Below, one piece after another: positions 15,300 to 23,370 of a stretch of DNA of 41,056 bases. The stretch spans positions 1 to 41,056 of the forward strand of contig CALADF010000042.1 in the NCBI GenBank assembly GCA_937890835.1. Direction: 5' to 3'. Position 1 is the first letter of the stretch; the number at the start of each line of letters is the position of its first letter. The translations under genes were made by a program, and so were the position numbers. The notes beneath the pieces were generated by a model that did no database searches, was not told the DNA's origin, and saw only the letters and a program-made list of their open reading frames with translations. This DNA comes from an uncultured bacterium (lineage in GTDB: Bacteria > Actinomycetota > Coriobacteriia > Coriobacteriales > Eggerthellaceae).

Positions 15300-16202
15300 G
15301 TGGCGATTCTCGCAAGTGTCGCAATGGATCTTGTGCGCGATAAAGAAGCGAACAAGATGAAAATGACGAAATTCATCGAAGAGGCGGCGGAGAAAAACGC
15401 CGATTTCATTTTGTTTCCCGAGTTGGCCTTGGGTGGATTGCCCGAGAATCCCATGTTCATCTTCAATTCGGAGGATGCGTTCTATCAGCATGAGGTTGCA
15501 GAGGTGATCCCCGAAGGGGATAGCACGCAGTACTTCATCGAATTAGCTAAGAAGCACGATATTTATATCGCTTGGGGCATGACCGAGCAGGATTCCGAAA
15601 ACTGGGATATGTTGTACAACGCCTTGGTCTTGGTCGGCCCCGAAGGCTACATCGGAAAATACCGTAAGGTTCATCTGCCGTTGACGGAACGTATCATGAT
15701 GTACCCCGGTGACGGGGATTATCCCGTGTTTGAAACGCGCTTCGGCAAGGTCGGCTTGATGATCTGCTTCGACAAAGCCTATCCCGAGGTAGCGCGCTCT
15801 CTTGCCCTTAAGGGTGCCGAGATTCTGCTTTGCCCGACGGCGTGGCCTTCCATCGAGCCGAACGAGGAGGACAACGACTATAAGGCGGGAAATGTTTTCA
15901 GCTATGCGCGCGCCCTCGAAAACATGTGTTTCTTCATCGACTCTTGCGTAAGCGGCCCCTTCGAGATGGGTCACAGCCGAATCATCGGCCCGAACCCTAT
16001 GCAAGTTTGTGCAACCACGGGTTTCGAGGAGGGAATGGCCGTCGCCGATGTCGATATCAAAGCCGAGATCATGCAGGCGAGACTCGCCTCGATGGCGGGA
16101 TCTGATCTGCTGAAGGATCGCAAGCCTGCGACTTACGGTGAGCTTGTCAAGAGAAACCGTCGTAATCCCATTTCGGGTGATATGGGTCAATTCGAAGAGT
16201 AG
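15300..16202 (+). CDS. Carbon-nitrogen hydrolase (nitrilase superfamily)
   Basis: A 300-residue cytoplasmic enzyme of the nitrilase/amidase fold that hydrolyses C-N bonds. The catalytic triad is visible: Glu in LFPELALGG (about residue 41), Lys in KYRKVHLP (about 123) and Cys in LMICFDKAYPE (about 158). It has no signal peptide. Translation starts at GTG 15300 behind GAGGAAAGGGG. It is the first gene of the TetR-controlled cassette, followed by a membrane protein and an MFS transporter, so it probably degrades an imported amide-type compound. Exact substrate unknown. AT-richer than the neighbouring loci. Confidence 0.9.
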   Translation: MAILASVAMDLVRDKEANKMKMTKFIEEAAEKNADFILFPELALGGLPENPMFIFNSEDAFYQHEVAEVIPEGDSTQYFIELAKKHDIYIAWGMTEQDSENWDMLYNALVLVGPEGYIGKYRKVHLPLTERIMMYPGDGDYPVFETRFGKVGLMICFDKAYPEVARSLALKGAEILLCPTAWPSIEPNEEDNDYKAGNVFSYARALENMCFFIDSCVSGPFEMGHSRIIGPNPMQVCATTGFEEGMAVADVDIKAEIMQARLASMAGSDLLKDRKPATYGELVKRNRRNPISGDMGQFEE

Positions 16203-16284
16203 TGAATGTAAACGGCTGACGCATTAGTTGGGGATGCGTATGGTGCGTCGGTGTTGTTAGGCAAAGTGGCAGGAGGGGATTGAA

Positions 16285-16809
16285 ATGACGTTTAAAGGTC
16301 CTGGCGGTTTCGGTCGTATCGTAAACGGCGTTATGAACATCATCATGTGTGCGATTTTGAGCTTCTATGTTTTATGGACGGTTCAGAATCTTCCGGGTAA
16401 TGAAGCATTGCCCATTCTCACCCCGCTCGGCTTCTTCGTTTCCTGGATCGAAAGCTTCTGCGTTGGTATGTTCATCGGCGATTTCGTTCCCGGTTTGGCA
16501 TGGGGTCAGAAGCTCGCTGCTGCCCTGAAAATCAAAAACGGTATTGCCGTGCACTTTGTGAGCGTTTTCGTTCTCGCTTTTGTCATGATCACGTCCATCA
16601 GCTTTATCTGCACGTGGCTCAACAACGTCCAGGCTGGGGGCATGGCGGGTACCATAGCGGCATGGACGATGGTTTATCCGTTCCTGCTGGTTTGCGGGTA
16701 CATCGTCCAGCTCATCACCCTCAAGCCGATCATGAAGCTCGCGACGGCTATCAGCGGCTTCGATCCCGCAGCGGCACCTGCTCCCGAGAAGCAAAACGGA
16801 GCGGGGTAG
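16285..16809 (+). CDS. Small four-helix membrane protein (DUF2798-like halves)
   Basis: A 174-residue protein with four hydrophobic segments in two similar halves. Each half starts with a basic/aromatic stretch, a long helix, a short Pro/Gly loop and a second helix ending near LKP or WGQK. This resembles two tandem DUF2798 units, a family of unknown function; I am not certain of the match. AGGAGGGG lies six bases before the ATG. It sits between the hydrolase and the MFS gene and is probably co-expressed with both, possibly as a transport partner. Confidence 0.65.
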   Translation: MTFKGPGGFGRIVNGVMNIIMCAILSFYVLWTVQNLPGNEALPILTPLGFFVSWIESFCVGMFIGDFVPGLAWGQKLAAALKIKNGIAVHFVSVFVLAFVMITSISFICTWLNNVQAGGMAGTIAAWTMVYPFLLVCGYIVQLITLKPIMKLATAISGFDPAAAPAPEKQNGAG

Positions 16810-16833
16810 TAATCGACGCTTCGACCCCCTAGG

Positions 16834-16870
16834 AAGCGCCCGTTTCAGCAGTGAGACGGGCGCTTGTTTG
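16834..16870 (+). terminator. Terminator-like hairpin before the MFS gene
   Basis: A 14-bp stem (16834-16847 with 16852-16865, one G-U pair) and GCAG loop, followed by GTTTG. It lies 24-54 nt ahead of the MFS start and may lower, rather than stop, readthrough because the T-run is short. Confidence 0.55.
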
Positions 16871-16887
16871 CGAAGGAGAAAGGTTCG

Positions 16888-18156
16888 GTGGGTATGCTCC
16901 AGGATAAGAAGGCGGGATGCCGTTTTGCCCGGGAGGGAGGCGACTCGGTTTCTTCGAGGGATCCGTACGGTCAGGTTCGCCCCGGGTATCTTGTTTTGAG
17001 CGCGATCTTGCTTCTCGTCGGCGTGGCGATCACGATAGTCCAATACAAGGTGCCGAGCATACTCGAACCTGTTGTGGGGTTGTACGAAATGACTCCATCC
17101 ACCGGTGCATGGTTGATGTCGGTGTTTACCGCCGTCGGTATTTTTTTGTCCATCCCTACAGGATCTCTCGCAAAAAAACTAGGCCCCAAGAACGTTTTGC
17201 TGCTCGGCTGCGTGGTTATCGTTGCCGGCAGCATCATGGGGGCGTTTGCCTCTGCGTCTTGGATGATGATTCTATCTCGCGCCGTGGAAGGCGTCGCTTT
17301 CGTGTTCGTGACGGTGGCAGGCCCGTTGGCAGTGGAGAAGTACATTGCCCCCGAACACCAGGGAACCGCGAACGGGATCTGGTCGTTGTGGATTTGCCTC
17401 GGATCGGTTATCGGTTCGACGGTAACCCCTTGGGTTTTCGAGGCTTTCGGTCTTGAGGGGACATGGCTGATATACGCCTTTGTCGTCGTAGCTGCGGCGC
17501 TTGTCCTCGCCGCCTTTGTGAAGGTTCCGTCGGTTCGCGAAATAAGGGAAGTTGAAGATGTTGGGCATGGGGCTTCTCCTTCGTTGCGAGATTATCTTGC
17601 CTTTGTCCAACCTAATGCATTGCTGTATTTCTTCGCGTACCTTGTATTCAATATCGAGATCCTTGCCGTTCTCAGCTACACCCCTACGTTCTTGCAGGAT
17701 CAGGGCATGAACGCTTCCCTTTCGGGGTTTGCAAGCTCGTTGCCCGGGCTGTTGGCAATCGTTTCCGCTCTCGTGTTCGGTCGCTTGATCGATAGAACCG
17801 GTAAAACGAAGGTTTTCTACGTGATTGCCGTTGCGGCTGCGGCTCCTGCAACGTTCCTCATGCTGACGCAATCGAGTTTTCTGCTTTGGCTCGGCGCGAT
17901 TTTGATGGGATTCATCGGCTACGGAATTCCCGTTGCATGTTTAACGAGCTTGCCTCAGATTGCAGGTCGTTCGGAAATGATGCCTGCTGCGATGGGCGTG
18001 CTCATGTTGGTTCAATGCTTGGGAGAGTTCCTGGGGTCACTTGTGACGCCGATGTTGCTTGGCCCCGATATGGCGAATTGGATGTTCTGCGGTGTCGTCA
18101 TGGGGGCTGTCGGTTTGCTTGCCGCGGTTGCCATAGCGGTATGCAAATTCAGGTAA
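16888..18156 (+). CDS. MFS transporter
   Basis: A 422-residue major facilitator with 12 predicted helices. The family loop between helices 2 and 3 is present as GSLAKKLGPKNVLL, and its second-half counterpart as GRLIDRTGKTKVF. Central loop about residues 210-230. GTG 16888 lies nine bases after AAGGAG and is the best start; the ATG at 16894 is too far away, and an upstream TTG lies in the preceding hairpin. Last gene of the nitrilase cassette, so it probably moves the hydrolase substrate or product. Confidence 0.85.
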   Translation: MGMLQDKKAGCRFAREGGDSVSSRDPYGQVRPGYLVLSAILLLVGVAITIVQYKVPSILEPVVGLYEMTPSTGAWLMSVFTAVGIFLSIPTGSLAKKLGPKNVLLLGCVVIVAGSIMGAFASASWMMILSRAVEGVAFVFVTVAGPLAVEKYIAPEHQGTANGIWSLWICLGSVIGSTVTPWVFEAFGLEGTWLIYAFVVVAAALVLAAFVKVPSVREIREVEDVGHGASPSLRDYLAFVQPNALLYFFAYLVFNIEILAVLSYTPTFLQDQGMNASLSGFASSLPGLLAIVSALVFGRLIDRTGKTKVFYVIAVAAAAPATFLMLTQSSFLLWLGAILMGFIGYGIPVACLTSLPQIAGRSEMMPAAMGVLMLVQCLGEFLGSLVTPMLLGPDMANWMFCGVVMGAVGLLAAVAIAVCKFR

Positions 18157-18365
18157 CACCGCATCGAGCACGCCATCTAAAAGGCGAATCCTCTGTTTCG
18201 CGGGAGCCTTCTTCAGACGATGCCACGTTGTCGGACTGACTGGGTGGATGCTGCGAATCGCCTGGATCCTATCATCCGGCATACGGATTCCGTCGATGCC
18301 GCCCGTTGTTGAATGAGCGGACGTTGCGCGAGGTTCGGGTCGATCGCAAACAACTGGTGAAAGCC

Positions 18366-18393
18366 GAAGAGCCCGGGATATCCCGGGCTCTTC
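18366..18393. terminator. 28-bp perfect palindrome, bidirectional terminator
   Basis: GAAGAGCCCGGGAT followed by its exact complement, in the gap where the MFS gene (+) and the binding-protein gene (-) converge. On the minus strand GGCTTTC follows it. It is self-complementary with almost no loop, so in RNA the centre would open. Confidence 0.75.
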
Positions 18394-18442
18394 TCATGCG
18401 ATGCAGCGAAGGGTCGCTCTATCGGTAGTCGATAGGTCCGCT

Positions 18443-19576
18443 CTAAGCGTTTTTCGGCAGCGCTTTCGCGGTCATGTCGGCAACCTCCTGGTCGCTCATG
18501 TCGTAACCGTAGAACATCTTGTAGTAGCTCTTGGTCACATCGGCGATGGAGGTGTCGAACTTGTCGGGGTACAAAAGACGCGGCAGCCACTGCATGCCCA
18601 TGACCTGGTTGACGGTCGGCGGGTTGTTCAGCCAGTTGTAGGGAGTCGCGGGAGTCTCGTAGACTTGGCCGGATTTCACGGCGGCGATGGTAGCCCATGC
18701 GGGGTCATCGGCGACGGTGTCGTAGATGCTCTTAGGCGCGAAGATGATGAGCTCGGGGTCCCACATGGCGATTTGCTCCATGCTGACCTCTTGGCCCTGG
18801 CCGCTGCCCGTGACGTTGTCGAGCTCGGCGACGTTGTTCGCGCACAGGTCGATAACCTGGCCTTGATAGGAATTCTTGGCGATGGTGTTAAGACCCGCGT
18901 CACCCAGGAAATAGCCGAGGTTCACTCGCTCGGAATCGGGGATGGTGGCCATGACATCGGTGACCTCCTTGTACGCAGCGGCGCAGTAGTCGGAAAGCTC
19001 CTTTCCGCGCTCGGGCATGCCGAGCAGCTCGCCGAGCATCTCGTAGGCCGCACCGTAGTCCTCAAGCTTGGTCTCGATGAATACAACGGGAATGCCCAAT
19101 TGCTCCTGCAAAGTGTCCATGTCCTCTTCGAGTCCGTCTTTCACTTCGCCGGTGTCGATGATGACCTGCGGATCGGCGGCGGCGACGGCTTCTTTGTTGA
19201 TGTCGCCCTTAGAGCCAAAGGCAGCGCCCGTGATAGGCAGGTCGGCGTAATTGGGCAGATTGATGTACTTCAGCTGATCTTCGGTGAGATCCTGGCTCAG
19301 GCTCACCATTTTCTCGGGAGCCATGGTGAGAAGCACCTGGTTGGCGGTGTGGCCGGATGGCGCGATGCGATCGATTTGCGCGGGCAGCTCGACCTCGCGT
19401 CCGAGCGAGTCGGTGAACGTCCGCGTCTCGTTCTGAGTTGCGGCGGAGCTCGAGGCGCTCGAGGCTTCGTTCGACGAGGAGCAGCCGCTGACGAGGCCCA
19501 TGATGCCCAGGCACAGCGCGGCTGCGGCGACGACGGCGAAGAACCTGCTTACGCGTTTCTTCGTTGTTGCTGACAT
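18443..19576 (-). CDS. Metal-chelate ABC transporter substrate-binding lipoprotein
   Basis: A 377-residue exported lipoprotein of the FecB/BtuF class (PF01497) that captures iron-siderophore, haem or corrinoid ligands. It has a basic N-terminus, a hydrophobic core and lipobox LVSGC (Cys at about residue 32), then a Ser-rich linker. The ligand domain opens with RTFTDSLGREVELP and IDRIAPSG and continues with ADPQVIIDTGE and DPELIIFAP. GGAAGG precedes the ATG at 19576. It is the last gene of the permease-ATPase-binding protein operon. No cobalamin riboswitch or recognisable iron box was found, so the ligand is open. Confidence 0.88.
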   Translation of the reverse strand: MSATTKKRVSRFFAVVAAAALCLGIMGLVSGCSSSNEASSASSSAATQNETRTFTDSLGREVELPAQIDRIAPSGHTANQVLLTMAPEKMVSLSQDLTEDQLKYINLPNYADLPITGAAFGSKGDINKEAVAAADPQVIIDTGEVKDGLEEDMDTLQEQLGIPVVFIETKLEDYGAAYEMLGELLGMPERGKELSDYCAAAYKEVTDVMATIPDSERVNLGYFLGDAGLNTIAKNSYQGQVIDLCANNVAELDNVTGSGQGQEVSMEQIAMWDPELIIFAPKSIYDTVADDPAWATIAAVKSGQVYETPATPYNWLNNPPTVNQVMGMQWLPRLLYPDKFDTSIADVTKSYYKMFYGYDMSDQEVADMTAKALPKNA

Positions 19577-19645
19577 GTTCTTCCTTCCCTTTCTATCGGT
19601 TCGGTTCGATGGGCCGAAGCTCGCCCGATCTCGAGCGCGCCTTGC

Positions 19646-20428
19646 CTATCGCGCGATTTCCTTCACAGGCACGCACACGCGCACCTTATCGCCGTAAAGT
19701 GAGTTGACCTCCACGTCAACGCCGTACAAGTCGCTTACGAGCTCCTTGGTGATGACGTCTTTGGGGTCCCCGAATGCGGACACGCGTCCCTTGTTGATGA
19801 CGAGCGTCTTATCCGAGTAGAGAAAAGCCTGATCAGGCTGGTGGGTCGATTGCACGATGGAAAGCCCCTCGCGGGCGAGCTGACGCACGCAGGAGAGCAC
19901 GCGCACGGTGTTGCCGTAATCGAGCGCACTCGTCGGCTCGTCCATGATGATGGTTTTGGCGTCCTGCGCGATGGCGCGCGCGATGAGCGTGAGCTGCTGT
20001 TCGCCGCCTGAAATCTGGGTGTAGGTGCGATGCGCCAAGTGTTCGATGCCGATGCGCTCGAGCGCCCGGTAGGCGCGCTTGCGGTGACGGGGTCCGGGCG
20101 TGCGCATCATGCCCAGATCGGCCCCCGTGCTCATCAGCACCACGTCGAGCACCTCGTAGTCGTAGACGGGGGCATGCGATTGCGGTATGTAAGAGATCTC
20201 GCGTGCGCGTTCCTTAATGGAGAGGCTGCGCAGGTTCTTCCCGTTGATGAGGATGTCCCCCTGGTAGTTGCCGTTAAGTCCCAAAATGCAGCGGAATAAA
20301 GTCGACTTGCCGACGCCGTTCGGTCCGAGCACGTTAACCAGCGTGCTGTCGGGAATGGACAAATTGATATCGTGCAGGACTTGGTGCTTGCCGTAAGAAA
20401 ACGAGAGGTTTTTGATTTCGATGCTCAC
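19646..20428 (-). CDS. Metal-chelate ABC transporter ATPase (FecE/BtuD type)
   Basis: A 260-residue ATPase with Walker A GPNGVGKST (about residue 35), Q-loop in SYIPQSHAP, signature ISGGEQQL (about 139) and Walker B TIIMDEPTSALD, then the switch histidine in STHQPDQA. It powers import by the adjacent FecCD permease. The start is GTG 20428, only 5 nt after the permease stop, so translation is probably coupled. The signature reads ISGGE rather than LSGGE, a tolerated change. Confidence 0.9.
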   Translation of the reverse strand: MSIEIKNLSFSYGKHQVLHDINLSIPDSTLVNVLGPNGVGKSTLFRCILGLNGNYQGDILINGKNLRSLSIKERAREISYIPQSHAPVYDYEVLDVVLMSTGADLGMMRTPGPRHRKRAYRALERIGIEHLAHRTYTQISGGEQQLTLIARAIAQDAKTIIMDEPTSALDYGNTVRVLSCVRQLAREGLSIVQSTHQPDQAFLYSDKTLVINKGRVSAFGDPKDVITKELVSDLYGVDVEVNSLYGDKVRVCVPVKEIAR

Positions 20429-20433
20429 GGGGG

Positions 20434-21510
20434 CTACACCTTCTTCTTTCGCGTGATGAGGTACAGGAAAAACGGTGCGCCGACGAAGGCCGTGAGGATG
20501 CCGATGGGAATTTCCGCGGTAGACGCGAGGCGCGCGATGTTGTCGACTACCAGAAGAAAGCTCGCACCGAAAAGCATGCTAGCGGGAATGAGCTTGCGGT
20601 AGTCGCTGCCGACGATCATGCGGCACAGGTGCGGTACCACCAGGCCCACCCAACCGATCATGCCCGAGATGGCGACGCTCGCGGCGGTCGCCATGGTGGC
20701 GGCGACGATGATAAACAAGCGCAGACGACGCGCGTTGATGCCCATGGTGGATGCTTCGTCGTCGCCCATGGTGAGGATGTTGATGCGCCAGCGCAGCGCG
20801 AACAAGATGACCATGCCGATGGCCATGGGGATGGCGGCGAGCGCGATATCGCTCATCTTCGCGCCGGTGAGCGACCCCATGAGCCAGTACGTGATGGCGG
20901 GCAGCTGATCGGTCGGGTCGGCGACGAGCTTGGTGAAGGAGACTCCTGCGGAGAACAACGAGCTGATCATGGTGCCGGCGAGCACGGTGACCAGGATGCG
21001 GTTGCCCTTCGCGCGACTGCTGATGAGCAGCACCAGCAGCACGGTGAGGATGGAGAAGCCGAACGCGGAGATGGACACGCCGAAGGCGGCTGATCCTGCG
21101 AGGATGGCGAGCGCCGCGCCGAAGGCCGCGCCCTGCGATGCGCCGAGGATATCAGGGGAGACGAGCGGGTTTTGAAACGTTCCCTGAAAGGCCGCGCCCG
21201 CGGCGGCCAGCGAGCAGCCCACGATGAGCGCGAGGATGATGCGCGGCAGGCGCACGTTGAAGAACAGCGTCGCCTGCTGGTCGGTCCATGTTTGCTCAAG
21301 CGATATGCCGGGAATTTGGTTGATGAGCATCGAAATCGCTTGGATGGGCTCGATAGGGTAGCGACCGAGCATCAGCGAGACGATGACGGCGAGGATCATG
21401 AACACGCCCATGCCGACGATGAGGATGTTCGCGTGTTTTGCCCTGCGCGACATCCCGCATACGATGGCCGGGTCGTGCGGCTTATCCTCGACCTCTTTGG
21501 GGTCCCCCAT
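20434..21510 (-). CDS. Metal-chelate ABC transporter permease (FecCD family)
   Basis: A 358-residue permease with about ten helices after a polar 30-residue N-terminus. Family motifs are RLPRIILALIVGCSLAAAG, the run FQNPLVSPDILGASQGA, and the ATPase-contact region GWVGLVVPHLCRMIVGSDYR. It forms the import channel for a siderophore, haem or corrinoid. The ATG at 21510 is preceded by GGGAGG. First gene of the operon; a TATAAT lies about 55 nt upstream. Confidence 0.9.
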   Translation of the reverse strand: MGDPKEVEDKPHDPAIVCGMSRRAKHANILIVGMGVFMILAVIVSLMLGRYPIEPIQAISMLINQIPGISLEQTWTDQQATLFFNVRLPRIILALIVGCSLAAAGAAFQGTFQNPLVSPDILGASQGAAFGAALAILAGSAAFGVSISAFGFSILTVLLVLLISSRAKGNRILVTVLAGTMISSLFSAGVSFTKLVADPTDQLPAITYWLMGSLTGAKMSDIALAAIPMAIGMVILFALRWRINILTMGDDEASTMGINARRLRLFIIVAATMATAASVAISGMIGWVGLVVPHLCRMIVGSDYRKLIPASMLFGASFLLVVDNIARLASTAEIPIGILTAFVGAPFFLYLITRKKKV

Positions 21511-21561
21511 TTTGTCGTTCCTCCCGAATAATTCAGAAGCGAGATCAATCGTTGCTAAGCC

Positions 21562-21567
21562 ATTATA
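21562..21567 (-). promoter_or_regulatory. -10 element of the metal-chelate importer operon
   Basis: On the minus strand this is a perfect TATAAT, 51 nt upstream of the permease ATG. TTGATG further upstream is spaced 20 nt away, so the -35 is weak. An imperfect inverted repeat (GATATTCTC, gap of 4, GAGATAATC; about 21594-21615) just upstream could be an operator. Confidence 0.55.
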
Positions 21568-21628
21568 GACAAAAGGGTATATAAGTACATCAAGATATTC
21601 TCATAGGAGATAATCCTGAAACAAAAGC

Positions 21629-21667
21629 GGCGGAGCGGCTCTGCGCGTGCGCGCGATCCGCTCCGCC
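21629..21667 (-). terminator. Terminator of the GPH symporter gene
   Basis: A 10-bp perfect stem GGCGGAGCGG/CCGCTCCGCC (21629-21638, 21658-21667). Read on the minus strand it is followed by GCTTTTGTTTC. It lies 42 nt past the symporter stop. Confidence 0.8.
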
Positions 21668-21708
21668 AGGAGGCGAGATGGTGCTGTTGCGTTGCGGTTA
21701 GGCTGCGA

Positions 21709-23055
21709 TTATGCCGCGGTGCGGGCGTTGATGTCCTCGTTCATCTTGGCGACGTCCTCGTCTTTGATCTTGAACAGGAAGATCAGCGGAATGAGCGAGG
21801 CGATGAGCAGACCCAGCGGCAGCAGGAAGTACATCTGCACGATACCTGCTTGCGCGGCTGCGTCGAACACCGTGGCGGTGGCATCGTAGGACACAAGCGC
21901 AAGGAACGCGGGCAGGATCATGGCGCGCAGGGTGACGCCCAGCTTGACGGCCACGGTCATGATGGACATGGTCACGCCCACGGTGTTCTCGCCGGTCTTC
22001 CAATGACTCCACGTGGCGCACATGGAGTACAGATTTGCGGAAAGGCCGTATGCGAAGCCGAAGAACACCTGCGAGCAGAACAGCAAGACGTTCAGCAGAA
22101 TATAGCCCGGGCTCAGGAAGTAGGCGACAGCCCACAGCACCAGCCAGCCGCCGACGCCGATGAGCGTGGCGTTTTTCGTGCCGACGACCTTCGCCACGCG
22201 CGCCGCGATGAACGACCCCACGAAGCATCCCAGGTAAAACATCATGAGCACGGTCCCCGATGCGGCTGCGTCGCCGAGGACGACCTTGGCATAGTAGGCG
22301 GTGCCGGCAGCTACCGTGTAGTAGGCGATAAGGCGCAGGATGTCGTGCAGAACCACGCCGATCAGGTTGGGGTTCGAGACGATGTTTTTGCCCATGGCCA
22401 CCAAAGAGACCTTCTTGCCCTCGGACTTGGACTCGGTGTCGTAGCCCTTCGTCGCCCAGAAGCACACGGCCATGGCGGCGATGTAGAGCAGCGAGACGAT
22501 GGCGGCGCATGCGGTGTAGGCGCCCACGCCGCTGACGATGGCGGTCAGGGCAGCGGTGATCCAGGGAACCAGCTTAGAGGCGGCTACGCGGCCGAGAGCG
22601 GCGCCGGCACCCAAGCGGCCGGAGAGAAACGCGCGCTCTGCGGGATCGTCGGTGAGGACGTTGGTCATGCTGCGGATGCTGGCGTAGGTGACGTTCCAGA
22701 AGAAGTGGCTGATGATATAGCCCACGCCGATGATGATGCCTGCAGTCAGATCTCCGCCTATTTTGGTGAACGATAGCACGAAGAACACCATGGCGGCGGT
22801 GGGAGCCACGATGAGCCACGGGCGGTATTTGCCGCGCTTGAAGTGGAACTTGTCGATGAACACCCCGGCTACCAGCGCCGATACGGTGTCGACCGCCGAC
22901 GCGCCTGCGGCGATGAAGCCTGAGATGGCCAGCGGCAGCTGCGCCACGTCGGTGAGGAAGAACAGGAAAAACGCGGTCTCGAGCGTGGCGGCAATGGAAA
23001 AGCCGATTTCCGAGGCTCCCCAGACCGTTCTTATCTTAGAGTTGATTCCTTTCAT
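21709..23055 (-). CDS. GPH-family (MelB-like) sugar:cation symporter
   Basis: A 448-residue protein with about 12 helices. The loop DKFHFKRGKYRPWLIVAP is the glycoside-pentoside-hexuronide symporter signature, and the N-terminal SIAATLETAFFLFFLTDVA helix fits. GPH carriers import sugars or sugar-like compounds with Na+ or H+. The frame extends upstream to 23277, but ATG 23055 follows AAGGGGG and begins the conserved part. It is divergent from the PucR-type regulator, with operator-like sites between them. Its partner is probably the COG2407 isomerase-like protein beyond the regulator. Substrate not predictable. Confidence 0.82.
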   Translation of the reverse strand: MKGINSKIRTVWGASEIGFSIAATLETAFFLFFLTDVAQLPLAISGFIAAGASAVDTVSALVAGVFIDKFHFKRGKYRPWLIVAPTAAMVFFVLSFTKIGGDLTAGIIIGVGYIISHFFWNVTYASIRSMTNVLTDDPAERAFLSGRLGAGAALGRVAASKLVPWITAALTAIVSGVGAYTACAAIVSLLYIAAMAVCFWATKGYDTESKSEGKKVSLVAMGKNIVSNPNLIGVVLHDILRLIAYYTVAAGTAYYAKVVLGDAAASGTVLMMFYLGCFVGSFIAARVAKVVGTKNATLIGVGGWLVLWAVAYFLSPGYILLNVLLFCSQVFFGFAYGLSANLYSMCATWSHWKTGENTVGVTMSIMTVAVKLGVTLRAMILPAFLALVSYDATATVFDAAAQAGIVQMYFLLPLGLLIASLIPLIFLFKIKDEDVAKMNEDINARTAA

Positions 23056-23237
23056 GAAACCCCCTTCCCTTGCCAGGACGGGCGTCCGCAGCTTTCCGAC
23101 GTGCAGACGCCCGTCCTCCTCTCTTTCGGTCTTCGCCTGCACGGACAAGTTCTGCAGGCGAAGACCCCCTTCACAGCGCAAGTGTACGGAGCAAAATGCG
23201 AGGGGGCATTGTACGAAAAGCCTCATGTCTTCGGCAT

Positions 23238-23277
23238 GTGCATTGTGCAACTTGCAATCATTATGCAAAATGCACAA
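23238..23277. promoter_or_regulatory. Paired operator-like sites for the PucR-type regulator
   Basis: A 14-mer occurs twice as an inverted pair: TGTGCATTGTGCAA (about 23237-23250) and ATGCAAAATGCACA (23263-23276), matching at 12 of 14 positions when complemented. The right copy extended to TTATGCAAAATGCACAA (23261-23277) recurs exactly at 24944-24960. The pair lies in the divergent gap between symporter and regulator. Confidence 0.65.
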
Positions 23278-23332
23278 TAACGCGATGGATGGTGCAAGCT
23301 TTCTGCCTAAAGAACAATCATCTTATGGTGCG

Positions 23333-23338
23333 TATAAT
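23333..23338 (+). promoter_or_regulatory. -10 element of the PucR-type regulator gene
   Basis: A perfect TATAAT 33 nt before the TTG start, with no good -35. This suits an activator-dependent promoter with its sites about 60-95 nt upstream. Confidence 0.55.
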
Positions 23339-23370
23339 GTTCAAAGTTTGCGGCATCGAGGGGAGGCCTC

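Noticed and set aside
18443..21510. Assignment of this ABC importer as BtuFCD
   Set aside because: No cobalamin riboswitch precedes it and the family also covers siderophore and haem importers.
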